Part shown: positions 15,641 to 22,976 of the stretch, one piece after another
Layout of the letters: the number at the start of each line of letters is the position of its first letter
How positions within the stretch are numbered: the first letter of the stretch is position 1
Source of the DNA: Flavobacteriaceae bacterium
GTDB taxonomy: Bacteria; Bacteroidota; Bacteroidia; Flavobacteriales; Flavobacteriaceae
Reading direction: 5' to 3'
Length of the DNA stretch: 34,342 bases
Assembly (NCBI GenBank): GCA_030626795.1
Contig: DAOUTI010000005.1
Coordinates: forward strand, 1-34,342
Made by a program: the position numbers and the translations under genes
Notes under the pieces: generated by a model
What the model saw: the letters and a program-made list of their open reading frames with translations, nothing else
The model's database searches: none
Told to the model about the DNA's origin: nothing

Positions 15641-16861
15641 ATGGAAATGTTTACTATAAATAATGTGTGGATGATGATATCAATTTTCTTGGTATTTATC
15701 ATGCATCTTGGATTCGGAACTTTAGAATCAGGATTAACTAGATCAAAAAATACAATTAATATCCTTTTTAAAAATGTGATGATAGTTTCAATCGGACTGT
15801 TAACCTACACTTTTATTGGATTTAACCTTATGTACCCAGGTGCTGAATTTGCTGGCGAATTTTTCGGATTTGCAGGATTTGGATTGACCTTACCTGAAAA
15901 TGGTTTGACCCCTGAATATAGTGAAGGATACACATACTGGACCGACTTTTTATTCCAAGCCATGTTTGCAGCAACTGCTGCAACCATAGTATCAGGTGCC
16001 GTTGCCGAAAGAATTAAACTAAATGCATTTTTAATTTTCTCAGTAATCTATGTAGGTTTGGTTTATCCTATTGTAGGTATGTGGAAATGGGGTGGCGGAT
16101 TTTTGGATGCTTTAGGCTTCTACGATTTTGCAGGATCAACATTAGTACACTCAGTTGGAGGATGGGCTGCTTTAATTGCCGTTATTTTATTAGGCCCACG
16201 TATTGGTAAATACAACGGCGGAGCAAAAGCCATTGAAGGCCATAATATTCCTCTAGCTTTTGTCGGCGTATTTTTACTTTGGTTTGGGTGGTTCGGTTTT
16301 AATGGCGGTTCGGTTTTAAGTGCTGATGCCGGAACAGTTTCATTAGTTTTAGTTACCACTTGTTTGGCAGCTGCCGCAGGAGCAATAAGTGCATTTTTTA
16401 CTTCTTATGCTCTCTTTAAGTCTTATGATATCACTATGGTTTTAAACGGTATTTTAGCTGGATTAGTTGGTATTACCGCTGGAGCGGATTTAATGAGCCC
16501 TACAGATGCTATCTTAATTGGATTGATTGCTGGTGTAATTATCGTATTGGCAGTAACCGCCTTAGATAAATTAAAATTGGATGACCCTGTTGGAGCCATT
16601 GCAGTGCATTTAATTTGTGGTATTTGGGGAACTTTAGCTGTTGGTATATTTGGATCTAAAGCAAGTTTAGAACAATTAGGTAGTCAATTTATTGGAGTTT
16701 TAGCCGTTGGTGCTTTTTGTGTAATCGCCTCGTTTATAATTTTATTTACATTGAAAAAGACCATTGGAATAAGAGTTTCTGAAAAAGAAGAAATTGAAGG
16801 CTTAGATCTACATGAACATGGTATGAGCGCCTACCCAGATTTTAGAATGAACGAGCATTAA
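15641..16861 (+). CDS. amtB: Ammonium transporter AmtB
   Basis: The 406-residue integral membrane protein has 11 predicted helices. Family signatures are visible: FQAMFAATAATIVSGAVAER (about 105-124), and DFAGSTLVHSVGG (162-174) with Asp162 and the first pore His170; the second pore His323 is in AVHLICGIWG. These twin His line the conduction path of Amt proteins, where NH4+ is deprotonated and moved across the inner membrane. The protein has no signal peptide of the cleaved E. coli type. It is last in the porin-glnK-amtB operon, whose products would act at the outer membrane, in the cytoplasm and in the inner membrane. Two hairpins follow it. Confidence 0.97.
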   Translation: MEMFTINNVWMMISIFLVFIMHLGFGTLESGLTRSKNTINILFKNVMIVSIGLLTYTFIGFNLMYPGAEFAGEFFGFAGFGLTLPENGLTPEYSEGYTYWTDFLFQAMFAATAATIVSGAVAERIKLNAFLIFSVIYVGLVYPIVGMWKWGGGFLDALGFYDFAGSTLVHSVGGWAALIAVILLGPRIGKYNGGAKAIEGHNIPLAFVGVFLLWFGWFGFNGGSVLSADAGTVSLVLVTTCLAAAAGAISAFFTSYALFKSYDITMVLNGILAGLVGITAGADLMSPTDAILIGLIAGVIIVLAVTALDKLKLDDPVGAIAVHLICGIWGTLAVGIFGSKASLEQLGSQFIGVLAVGAFCVIASFIILFTLKKTIGIRVSEKEEIEGLDLHEHGMSAYPDFRMNEH

Positions 16862-16920
16862 TAATTATATTTCACACTAAAATTATAAATGAGAAAAAAA
16901 ACTCATTAAATGCTTTACAA

Positions 16921-16956
16921 AAGAGAGTTTAGTTACATTAACTAACTCTCTTTTTT
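16921..16956 (+). terminator. Rho-independent terminator after amtB
   Basis: AAGAGAGTTTAGTTA (16921-16935) pairs with TAACTAACTCTCTT (16939-16952) with a single bulged T, and six T follow. A smaller hairpin (AATGAG 16888-16893 with CTCATT 16902-16907) precedes it. Confidence 0.85.
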
Positions 16957-16958
16957 CA

Positions 16959-16966
16959 TATATTTG
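16959..16966 (+). promoter_or_regulatory. Candidate -7 element of the S1/P1 nuclease gene
   Basis: TATATTTG matches TAnnTTTG exactly and lies 19 bases before the ATG at 16985, right after the amtB terminator. No -33 TTG was found at normal spacing. Confidence 0.5.
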
Positions 16967-16984
16967 CTGTTCAAAACAAATAAG

Positions 16985-17770
16985 ATGTCAAAACAAGTAT
17001 TTTTTATATTCATTCTTTTATTTTCTTTCACTAACATTGCCGCAAATGATAATCCTAAATGGGGCTCAACAGGTCATAGAGCAATTGGTGTAATTGCCGA
17101 AAAACACTTAACAAAAAAAGCAAAAAAGCAAATTAACAAATTACTTCAAGGTCAAAGTTTAGCTTTTGTATCTACCTACGGTGATGACATAAAATCTGAC
17201 AGCAGATATGCTAAATTTTACACATGGCATTATGTGAATTTCCCTTTCAATTCAAAATATGAAAATTCCGATAAAAACCCAAAAGGAGATATCGTTACCG
17301 GAATAAACACATGTATCTCCATATTAAAAGATAAAAATACAAGTCAGGAGGATCAAATTTTTTATTTAAAGTTTTTAGTCCATTTAATTGGTGATTTACA
17401 CCAACCTTTACATGTTGGAAGAGGAGAAGATAAAGGTGGTAACGACATTCAAGTACGGTGGCACAATAAGGGAACCAACTTGCATAGAGTTTGGGATAGC
17501 AACATGATTGAATCTTGGAACATGGGCTATACAGAACTTGCAAAAAATGCGAAAAAATTAAATAAACCGCAAATTCAATCTATACAAAAAGGCACTGTTT
17601 TAGATTGGACTTATGAATCTCAAAAACTAGCCATACAAGTATATAAATCAGCAGAAATTGGCGAAAAATTAGGTTACAAATATTCTTATAAACATTTTGG
17701 GACAGTACGATCGCAATTACAAAAATCCGGTATTAGATTGGCTAAAATTTTAAATGACATTTATGGGTAA
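16985..17770 (+). CDS. S1/P1 family nuclease, secreted
   Basis: From the ATG at 16985 the protein has 261 residues and a signal peptide ending near NIAAND; a TTG at 16964 would add seven residues ahead of it and is less likely. All nine tri-zinc ligands of S1/P1 nucleases can be placed: Trp26 (mature start) and His31 in KWGSTGH, Asp67 in YGDD, His82 in TWHY, His133 and Asp137 in HLIGD, His143 in PLHVG, His167 and Asp171 in HRVWD. These enzymes cut single-stranded DNA and RNA and remove 3'-phosphates outside the cytoplasm, here probably to scavenge phosphate or nucleosides. It forms a single-gene unit with its own -7 element. Confidence 0.95.
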   Translation: MSKQVFFIFILLFSFTNIAANDNPKWGSTGHRAIGVIAEKHLTKKAKKQINKLLQGQSLAFVSTYGDDIKSDSRYAKFYTWHYVNFPFNSKYENSDKNPKGDIVTGINTCISILKDKNTSQEDQIFYLKFLVHLIGDLHQPLHVGRGEDKGGNDIQVRWHNKGTNLHRVWDSNMIESWNMGYTELAKNAKKLNKPQIQSIQKGTVLDWTYESQKLAIQVYKSAEIGEKLGYKYSYKHFGTVRSQLQKSGIRLAKILNDIYG

Positions 17771-17783
17771 ACAAACCTTATTG

Positions 17784-18185
17784 TTAGCTGTATTTTTGCT
17801 TAATTTTATTTACTGAATCCTTTATCATTTCTATCAATAAGTCTTTATCAATATCTTCTAGTTTTTTAATATAAAAACAAGATTTACCAATTTTATGTAA
17901 AATGCTTTCATACTTTTCTACTCCCGAAACAACATAAATTGCCATGTTTTGTTTTCGTGGAGAAAAACCTGACAAAAACATATCACCTTCTCTTCCACTA
18001 TCATATTTATAGTGATACTCGCCAAAACCAACAATGCTAGTGCCCCACATTTTAGGTTTTTCTTTTGTAATTTCTTCCATTATTTTTAACAATTCAAAAG
18101 CATCTCTTCTTTTTTGATCGTCAACAATTTTATTCAAAAAAATTGCAACATCAGTTTCATTAGGAATAGTCTTATTTTTTGCCAT
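17784..18185 (-). CDS. DUF1801 domain protein
   Basis: The 133-residue cytoplasmic protein fits the DUF1801 (YdhG-like) family, with the landmark EKPKMWGTSIVGFGEYHYKY and the SGREGDMFLSGFSPRKQNMAIYV segment. The function is not established; related proteins resemble iron-sulfur scaffold or YdeI-like small folds. It has no signal peptide or membrane segment. The stop lies 13 bases from the end of the convergent nuclease gene. It appears monocistronic. Confidence 0.85.
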   Translation of the reverse strand: MAKNKTIPNETDVAIFLNKIVDDQKRRDAFELLKIMEEITKEKPKMWGTSIVGFGEYHYKYDSGREGDMFLSGFSPRKQNMAIYVVSGVEKYESILHKIGKSCFYIKKLEDIDKDLLIEMIKDSVNKIKQKYS

Positions 18186-18317
18186 ATTATCTTTATTTTA
18201 TTATTTAGATATCACCTCAAACAACTTTCAAGACAACTAGTTAAGCATTAAATTACCCTAAATATAATAAAAACATTAATTTATCGTTTTAAGCATGCAT
18301 ATCTTAACAATTGCAAT

Positions 18318-19016
18318 ATGAAATTGAATAATATATTTAGGGTTTTAATTATCCTATCACTATTTGGCTTTACCAATAATAGTGGTAATCCAACAAGTGA
18401 ACCTCCAACAAAAAAAGATTTCGTTTACCTAAAAGAAATCATGCCAAATTTAAGATCAGACTTAAGATACTATGGCTCAAATAATTTTGTAGGAAGACCT
18501 ATTGATGGGTACAATAGCCCAAAATGTCTTTTAACCAAAGAAGCTGCTTATGCCTTAAAAAATGTGCAAGAAGAATTAGAAAAAATTGGTTTTGGTTTAT
18601 TAATTTATGATGCTTACAGACCTCAAAGAGCCGTTGACCATTTTATCAGATGGGCTCAAGATGAAAATGACACTGCAATGAAGATAGAGTTTTATCCAAA
18701 TATTGATAAAAAAGATATTTTTCCCAGAGGCTATATTTCAGCAAAATCAGGACATAGCAGAGGCAGTACCGTTGATTTAACGATTGTTTCTTTAAAAACT
18801 CGTCATATTTTAAATATGGGGAGTCCTTATGATTTGTTTGATGAAGTATCAAGCATTGAAGATAAAACCATCACAAAAAACCAACGCTCTCTTCGTATGC
18901 TATTAAAACGCAGAATGGAAAAACACGGGTTTAAATCTTATCCAAAAGAGTGGTGGCATTTTACTTTAGAAAAAGAACCTTACCCAGATACTTATTTTGA
19001 TTTTCCAGTAGAATAA
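18318..19016 (+). CDS. D-alanyl-D-alanine dipeptidase (VanX/DdpX-like, M15D)
   Basis: The 232-residue protein has an N-terminal hydrophobic segment (about 6-20), probably a signal peptide or anchor. The zinc-peptidase core follows the VanX pattern: YDAYRPQRAV with Arg101, SGHSRGSTVDL with His146 and Asp153 as zinc ligands, and EWWHF with catalytic Glu211 and third ligand His214. Such enzymes cut D-Ala-D-Ala released from peptidoglycan, recycling D-Ala. There is no vanA, vanH or vanS/R nearby, so the gene is a cell-wall recycling enzyme rather than a resistance determinant. Export is supported by the leader. A terminator shared with htpG follows. Confidence 0.92.
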   Translation: MKLNNIFRVLIILSLFGFTNNSGNPTSEPPTKKDFVYLKEIMPNLRSDLRYYGSNNFVGRPIDGYNSPKCLLTKEAAYALKNVQEELEKIGFGLLIYDAYRPQRAVDHFIRWAQDENDTAMKIEFYPNIDKKDIFPRGYISAKSGHSRGSTVDLTIVSLKTRHILNMGSPYDLFDEVSSIEDKTITKNQRSLRMLLKRRMEKHGFKSYPKEWWHFTLEKEPYPDTYFDFPVE

Positions 19017-19041
19017 AACATCTATAAACTATAACGAATAC

Positions 19042-19075
19042 AAAAAAAACCTCAATAGAAATTGAGGTTTTTTTT
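19042..19075. terminator. Bidirectional hairpin terminator
   Basis: CCTCAAT (19050-19056) pairs with ATTGAGG (19061-19067) around an AGAA loop, with eight A before and eight T after. It ends the VanX-like gene and the convergent htpG gene. Confidence 0.92.
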
Positions 19076-19096
19076 ATGGATTTTAGATTACCTTTT

Positions 19097-21028
19097 TTAG
19101 CCTTTCATTAAATCATAGCTACGCTTGATAAAATCAGTCATTTCTTTTCCTTGTAAAAGATTTTGTGACAGTCTTGCCAAATCTAAAGCTTGATTGATAT
19201 ATTCTGATCGTTTTGCTTTAGCTTTTAAAATCTTTTGCATCAAATCACTATTGGTATTTACAACCAAATTGTACATTTCAGGAAAATTACCCATTCCCAT
19301 CATTCCACCTCCACCAGTTTGCTGCATTTCTTTCATACGACGCATAAACTCTGGTTGCGTAATTATAAATGGATTTGATTTTGAATCTAATGCTTCTAAC
19401 TGAACTGTATATTTCTCACTCGGAACAACCTCTTCTACAAAACCTTTCAATTTTTCTTGATCTTCATCACTTAATTTTGAAATTTGATTTTCATCTTTTT
19501 GGATTAGTTTATCCATAGAGTCAGCATCAACACGAGCAAATTTAATTGGACTCTTTTTATCTGACAATTCAGAGTTTTCACTTTCTATTTTTTGAATTAA
19601 ATGTGAAATGATTGGAGAATCTAACAATATTACTTCATAATCTTTTGTCTTTGCTTCTTCAATAAAACTATGCTGCGTATCTTTATTGGTTGCATATAAT
19701 ATAACAACATTTCCATCTTTATCCGTTTGGGATGGCTTAACCTTTTCAACCAATTCTTCAAAAGTAAAATAGGCATCATTTACCGTTGGATACAGAGCAA
19801 ATTTTTGAGCTTTTTCAAAGAATTTTGGCTCTGATAACATACCATATTCAATAACAATTTTGATGTCATTCCATTTTTCTTCAAAGCTCTTTCTATCATT
19901 TTTATATAATGAATTTAACTTATCTCCTACTTTTTTAGTTATATAAGAAGCTATTTTCTTTACTGCACCATCAGCTTGTAAATAACTACGAGAAACATTT
20001 AAAGGAATATCTGGAGAATCTATTACACCTCTTAACATTTGTAAGAAATCTGGTACAATACCTTCCACATTATCTGTTACATAAACTTGGTTTTGATACA
20101 GTTGAATCTTATCTTTTTGCACATCAATATTAGCCGTCATTTTTGGAAAATATAAAATTCCCGTAAGGTTAAACGGATAGTCAACATTCAAATGGATATG
20201 GAACAAAGGCTCTTCAAATTGCATTGGATACAATTCATGATAAAAAGATTTATAATCTTCATCCTTTAAATCTGCCGGCAGTTTGGTCCATGCTGGATTT
20301 GGATTATTGATAATATTATCAACGGTAATCATTTTTTGATCTTCCGTAGTTTCTTTTCCCTCTTTATCTTTCGTTGTTTTTGGTTCGTGACTTGGGTCGG
20401 CAATTTCTTTAGTGCCAAACTTAATTGGTACTGGCATAAACTTATTGTATTTCAACAATAGCTCACTAATTTTGCTTTCTTCCAAAAATTCTAAAGAGTC
20501 ATCATCAATATGTAAAATGATTTCTGTTCCTCTATCTTTTTTATCAGATTTTTTTAATGAATACTCTGGAGATCCATCACAGGCCCAATGCGCTGCATCT
20601 TCTCCTTCTTTAAATGATTTGGTAATAATCTCTACCTCTTTTGATACCATGAATGAGGAATAAAAACCTAAACCAAAATGACCAATAATACCTGAATCAT
20701 TTTTTTCATCTTTAAATTTATCTAAAAATTCTTCAGCTCCAGAAAAAGCAATATCATTGATATATTTTTTTACTTCTTCTTTGGTCATCCCAATCCCCTG
20801 ATCAATAATATGAAGTTTTTTACCTTCTTTATCAATTTTTACTTCTAATTTGACATCATCAACACTCCCCTTAAATTCACCAATAGATGCTAGGTGATTT
20901 AATTTTAAAGTTGCATCAGTAGCATTTGATATCAATTCTCTTAAAAATATTTCGTGATCAGAATATAAAAATCTCTTAATCAATGGAAATATATTTTCTA
21001 CCGCCACATTAATTTTTCCTTTAGCCAT
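19097..21028 (-). CDS. htpG: Chaperone HtpG (Hsp90)
   Basis: The 643-residue chaperone has the GHKL ATPase domain at the N-terminus: FLRELISNATDA (Glu31 activates water, Asn35 binds magnesium), DQGIGM (Asp76 contacts adenine) and GHFGLGFYSSFMVS as the lid/glycine-rich region. The middle domain includes SPDIPLNVSRSYLQ, with the Arg that reaches the ATP gamma-phosphate. There is no MEEVD tail, as expected for bacteria. It refolds proteins under stress together with DnaK. It is monocistronic, ending at a strong terminator. Upstream, a 17-base imperfect palindrome at 21102-21118 lies between the start codon and a candidate -7 element, a possible heat-shock operator. Confidence 0.98.
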   Translation of the reverse strand: MAKGKINVAVENIFPLIKRFLYSDHEIFLRELISNATDATLKLNHLASIGEFKGSVDDVKLEVKIDKEGKKLHIIDQGIGMTKEEVKKYINDIAFSGAEEFLDKFKDEKNDSGIIGHFGLGFYSSFMVSKEVEIITKSFKEGEDAAHWACDGSPEYSLKKSDKKDRGTEIILHIDDDSLEFLEESKISELLLKYNKFMPVPIKFGTKEIADPSHEPKTTKDKEGKETTEDQKMITVDNIINNPNPAWTKLPADLKDEDYKSFYHELYPMQFEEPLFHIHLNVDYPFNLTGILYFPKMTANIDVQKDKIQLYQNQVYVTDNVEGIVPDFLQMLRGVIDSPDIPLNVSRSYLQADGAVKKIASYITKKVGDKLNSLYKNDRKSFEEKWNDIKIVIEYGMLSEPKFFEKAQKFALYPTVNDAYFTFEELVEKVKPSQTDKDGNVVILYATNKDTQHSFIEEAKTKDYEVILLDSPIISHLIQKIESENSELSDKKSPIKFARVDADSMDKLIQKDENQISKLSDEDQEKLKGFVEEVVPSEKYTVQLEALDSKSNPFIITQPEFMRRMKEMQQTGGGGMMGMGNFPEMYNLVVNTNSDLMQKILKAKAKRSEYINQALDLARLSQNLLQGKEMTDFIKRSYDLMKG

Positions 21029-21101
21029 AATTTTATTTTTATGTTTAATTATTTTAATATTTACATATCTCCCTAATCAAAATAAATACCAAAAAAGTAT
21101 T

Positions 21102-21118
21102 TCTGCCAAGATGACAGA
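21102..21118. promoter_or_regulatory. Imperfect palindrome upstream of htpG (candidate operator)
   Basis: TCTGCCAAGATGACAGA reads, on the other strand, TCTGTCATCTTGGCAGA: the half-sites TCTGnCA/TGnCAGA are inverted around a 3-base core with one mismatch pair. It lies 73-90 bases before the htpG ATG and, if the -7 element at 21132-21139 is used, just after the transcription start. Such a position suits a repressor. It does not match the CIRCE element. Confidence 0.45.
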
Positions 21119-21311
21119 TAGCATTATCAAACAAATTTATTGACTCCTATTAATTTTATAAAATCTTTGGTTTGATTTTAACAAAAATAAAATTTAAACT
21201 AAAAAAAATATAATATTATTTTTTAATGACCACTATATTATTATATCATTAAAAATGACTGTTTAATTAAAATAATCGAAAGAAAGTGCGTATTAAAAAC
21301 GTTAAGTTTAT

Positions 21312-21319
21312 TATTTTTG
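21312..21319 (+). promoter_or_regulatory. Candidate -7 element of the CBM48 gene
   Basis: TATTTTTG fits TAnnTTTG, 44 bases before the ATG at 21364. No TTG stands at the expected -33 position. Confidence 0.4.
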
Positions 21320-21363
21320 CTCATTAATAATCAAACTAAAAAAGAAATAAAATTTAAATTATT

Positions 21364-21675
21364 ATGGGAGTTAAAAAACAATTTTTGAAATCGAAACCAG
21401 TATGCAAAGTATCCTTCAAAGTAAAAGCTAACGAAGCAATGGATGCTCAAAAAATACAAGTACTTGGTGATTTTAATAACTGGAATCAATCAACATCTTT
21501 AATGAAAAAACTTAAATCTGGTGACTTTTCTCAAACCATCGAATTAGAACAAAATAATAATTATCAATTTCGTTACCTCATCAATGGCCAAATATGGACT
21601 AATGACACTGAGGCCGATGCTAAAACTAGCAACCCTTTTAACGAACAAAATGATATTGTTTCTACTTTTGTTTAA
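21364..21675 (+). CDS. Small CBM48/isoamylase early-set (glycogen-recognition-like) protein
   Basis: The 103-residue protein is almost entirely one early-set/CBM48 immunoglobulin-like domain: VCKVSFKVKAN, then VLGDFNNWN, then a run to YQFRYLINGQIWTNDTEAD. The GDFNNWN and Y.FRY.I.G..W.ND.EAD patterns are the recognised ones, shared with AMPK beta subunits and starch-branching enzymes. No catalytic domain is attached and there is no signal peptide. It may bind glycogen or act in protein interaction; no glycogen gene is adjacent. It has its own terminator and a distant divergent htpG gene. Confidence 0.88.
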   Translation: MGVKKQFLKSKPVCKVSFKVKANEAMDAQKIQVLGDFNNWNQSTSLMKKLKSGDFSQTIELEQNNNYQFRYLINGQIWTNDTEADAKTSNPFNEQNDIVSTFV

Positions 21676-21694
21676 TTAATATTAACTAACTTTT

Positions 21695-21727
21695 AAAGCT
21701 CTTTACTATCATGTAAAGAGCTTTTTT
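21695..21727 (+). terminator. Rho-independent terminator after the CBM48 gene
   Basis: AAAGCTCTTTAC (21695-21706) pairs perfectly with GTAAAGAGCTTT (21713-21724) around TATCAT, followed by more T. Confidence 0.92.
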
Positions 21728-21773
21728 TATTTTTTTATTTTTCAAATATAAATATTGAATAAATTAAATTAAT

Positions 21774-21781
21774 TACATTTG
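21774..21781 (+). promoter_or_regulatory. Candidate -7 element of the FabH-type gene
   Basis: TACATTTG fits TAnnTTTG, and TTG at 21755-21757 lies 16 bases upstream. The leader to the ATG at 21877 would be about 90 bases. Confidence 0.4.
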
Positions 21782-21876
21782 ATTGACATTTACTTTACTT
21801 TTAAGTAGAATAAACTCTATTTAAATAATAAATAAGAAAACAATACTTTTTAACCCACTGAAAAACAATAATATAT

Positions 21877-22881
21877 ATGTATAATTCAAAAATAACCGGA
21901 CTCGGTTTTTATGTACCCGAAAATGTAGTAAGCAATGATGACTTATCAAATATGATGGATACAAATGACGCATGGATTCAAGAGCGTACTGGGATAAAAG
22001 AAAGACATTGGATTGAGGAAGGTAGCGAAGACACATCGGCAGTAATGGGTGCAAAAGCTGCTAGAATTGCAATTGAAAAAGCCAACTTAACCAAAGATGA
22101 TATTGACTTTATTGTTTTTGCAACTTTAAGTCCTGATTATTATTTCCCTGGCTGTGGTGTTCAAATTCAAGAAATGCTTGAAATGCAAACCATTGGTGCT
22201 ATTGACATAAGAAATCAGTGTTCTGGATTTGTTTATGCGCTTTCAACTGCCGATCAGTTTATCAAAACAGGTATGTATAAAAACATATTAGTTATTGGTG
22301 CCGAATATCATTCCAATGGTTTAGATAAAACAACACGAGGCAGAGGAGTTTCTGTAATTTTTGGCGATGGCGCTGGTGCTTGCGTACTTTCTAGAACAGA
22401 AGACAACAACAAAGGTATTTTATCGTCGCACCTACACAGCGAAGGAAAGTATGCCGATAAATTAATTGTACCGTCTCCAAGCATAAAAAATTGGGTGCCT
22501 GAGATTCTAGCTTCTAATGGTGAAGATATTTCTTATTTTCCATTTATGGATGGAACTTTTGTGTTTAAACATGCTGTTGTACGCTTTAGCGAAGTTATTA
22601 TGGAAGGTTTAACTGCAAATAATTTAACCCCTAATGATATCGATTTGTTTATACCTCATCAAGCAAACTTAAGGATATCACAATTTGTACAACGCAAATT
22701 CAAGCTAAGAGATGATCAGATCTACAATAACATTATGAACTACGGAAATACTACTGCTGCATCCATAATTATTGCCTTATCAGAAGCTTTTGAAAAAGGT
22801 AAAATTAAAGATAATGATTTGGTTGTGCTCGCAGCTTTTGGTAGTGGTTTTACATGGGGAAGCGTTGTAATTAGATGGTAA
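21877..22881 (+). CDS. fabH: 3-oxoacyl-ACP synthase III (FabH-type ketosynthase)
   Basis: The 334-residue thiolase-fold enzyme contains the FabH Cys-His-Asn triad: Cys115 in NQCSGFVYAL, His261 in IPHQANLRI and Asn291 in NYGNTTAAS. DTNDAWIQERTGIKERH near the start is the family signature. It condenses an acyl-CoA primer with malonyl-ACP to begin fatty acid synthesis. It is not next to plsX, fabD or acpP, so it may be a second copy with another starter unit, for example branched or specialised primers; this is inferred only from position. It ends at a very strong hairpin shared with the convergent symporter gene. Confidence 0.92.
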   Translation: MYNSKITGLGFYVPENVVSNDDLSNMMDTNDAWIQERTGIKERHWIEEGSEDTSAVMGAKAARIAIEKANLTKDDIDFIVFATLSPDYYFPGCGVQIQEMLEMQTIGAIDIRNQCSGFVYALSTADQFIKTGMYKNILVIGAEYHSNGLDKTTRGRGVSVIFGDGAGACVLSRTEDNNKGILSSHLHSEGKYADKLIVPSPSIKNWVPEILASNGEDISYFPFMDGTFVFKHAVVRFSEVIMEGLTANNLTPNDIDLFIPHQANLRISQFVQRKFKLRDDQIYNNIMNYGNTTAASIIIALSEAFEKGKIKDNDLVVLAAFGSGFTWGSVVIRW

Positions 22882-22900
22882 CTAATATTATTGAAAAATA

Positions 22901-22938
22901 AAAAGAGGATAAAGTTTTACAAAACTTTATCCTCTTTT
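22901..22938. terminator. Strong bidirectional terminator
   Basis: AAAAGAGGATAAAGTTTT (22901-22918) and AAAACTTTATCCTCTTTT (22921-22938) are an 18-base perfect inverted repeat around AC, with A and T flanks. It ends the FabH-type gene and the convergent symporter gene. Confidence 0.93.
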
Positions 22939-22976
22939 TATTTAAATTAGATTTCCCATTTACATGAGATTATACC

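Larger units (their letters stand above)
21029..21363. other. 335-base divergent promoter region (htpG / CBM48 gene)
   Basis: No coding frame is seen. On the minus side there is a candidate -7 element, TAAATTTG (21139 to 21132), and a 17-base palindrome. On the plus side TATTTTTG (21312-21319) lies 44 bases before the ATG at 21364. The remainder (about 21140-21300) is very AT-rich with no feature I can define. Confidence 0.6.

Noticed and set aside
18318-19016. Vancomycin-resistance gene vanX
   Set aside because: There is no vanH, vanA or vanRS nearby, and the protein has an export signal. A recycling enzyme explains it better.
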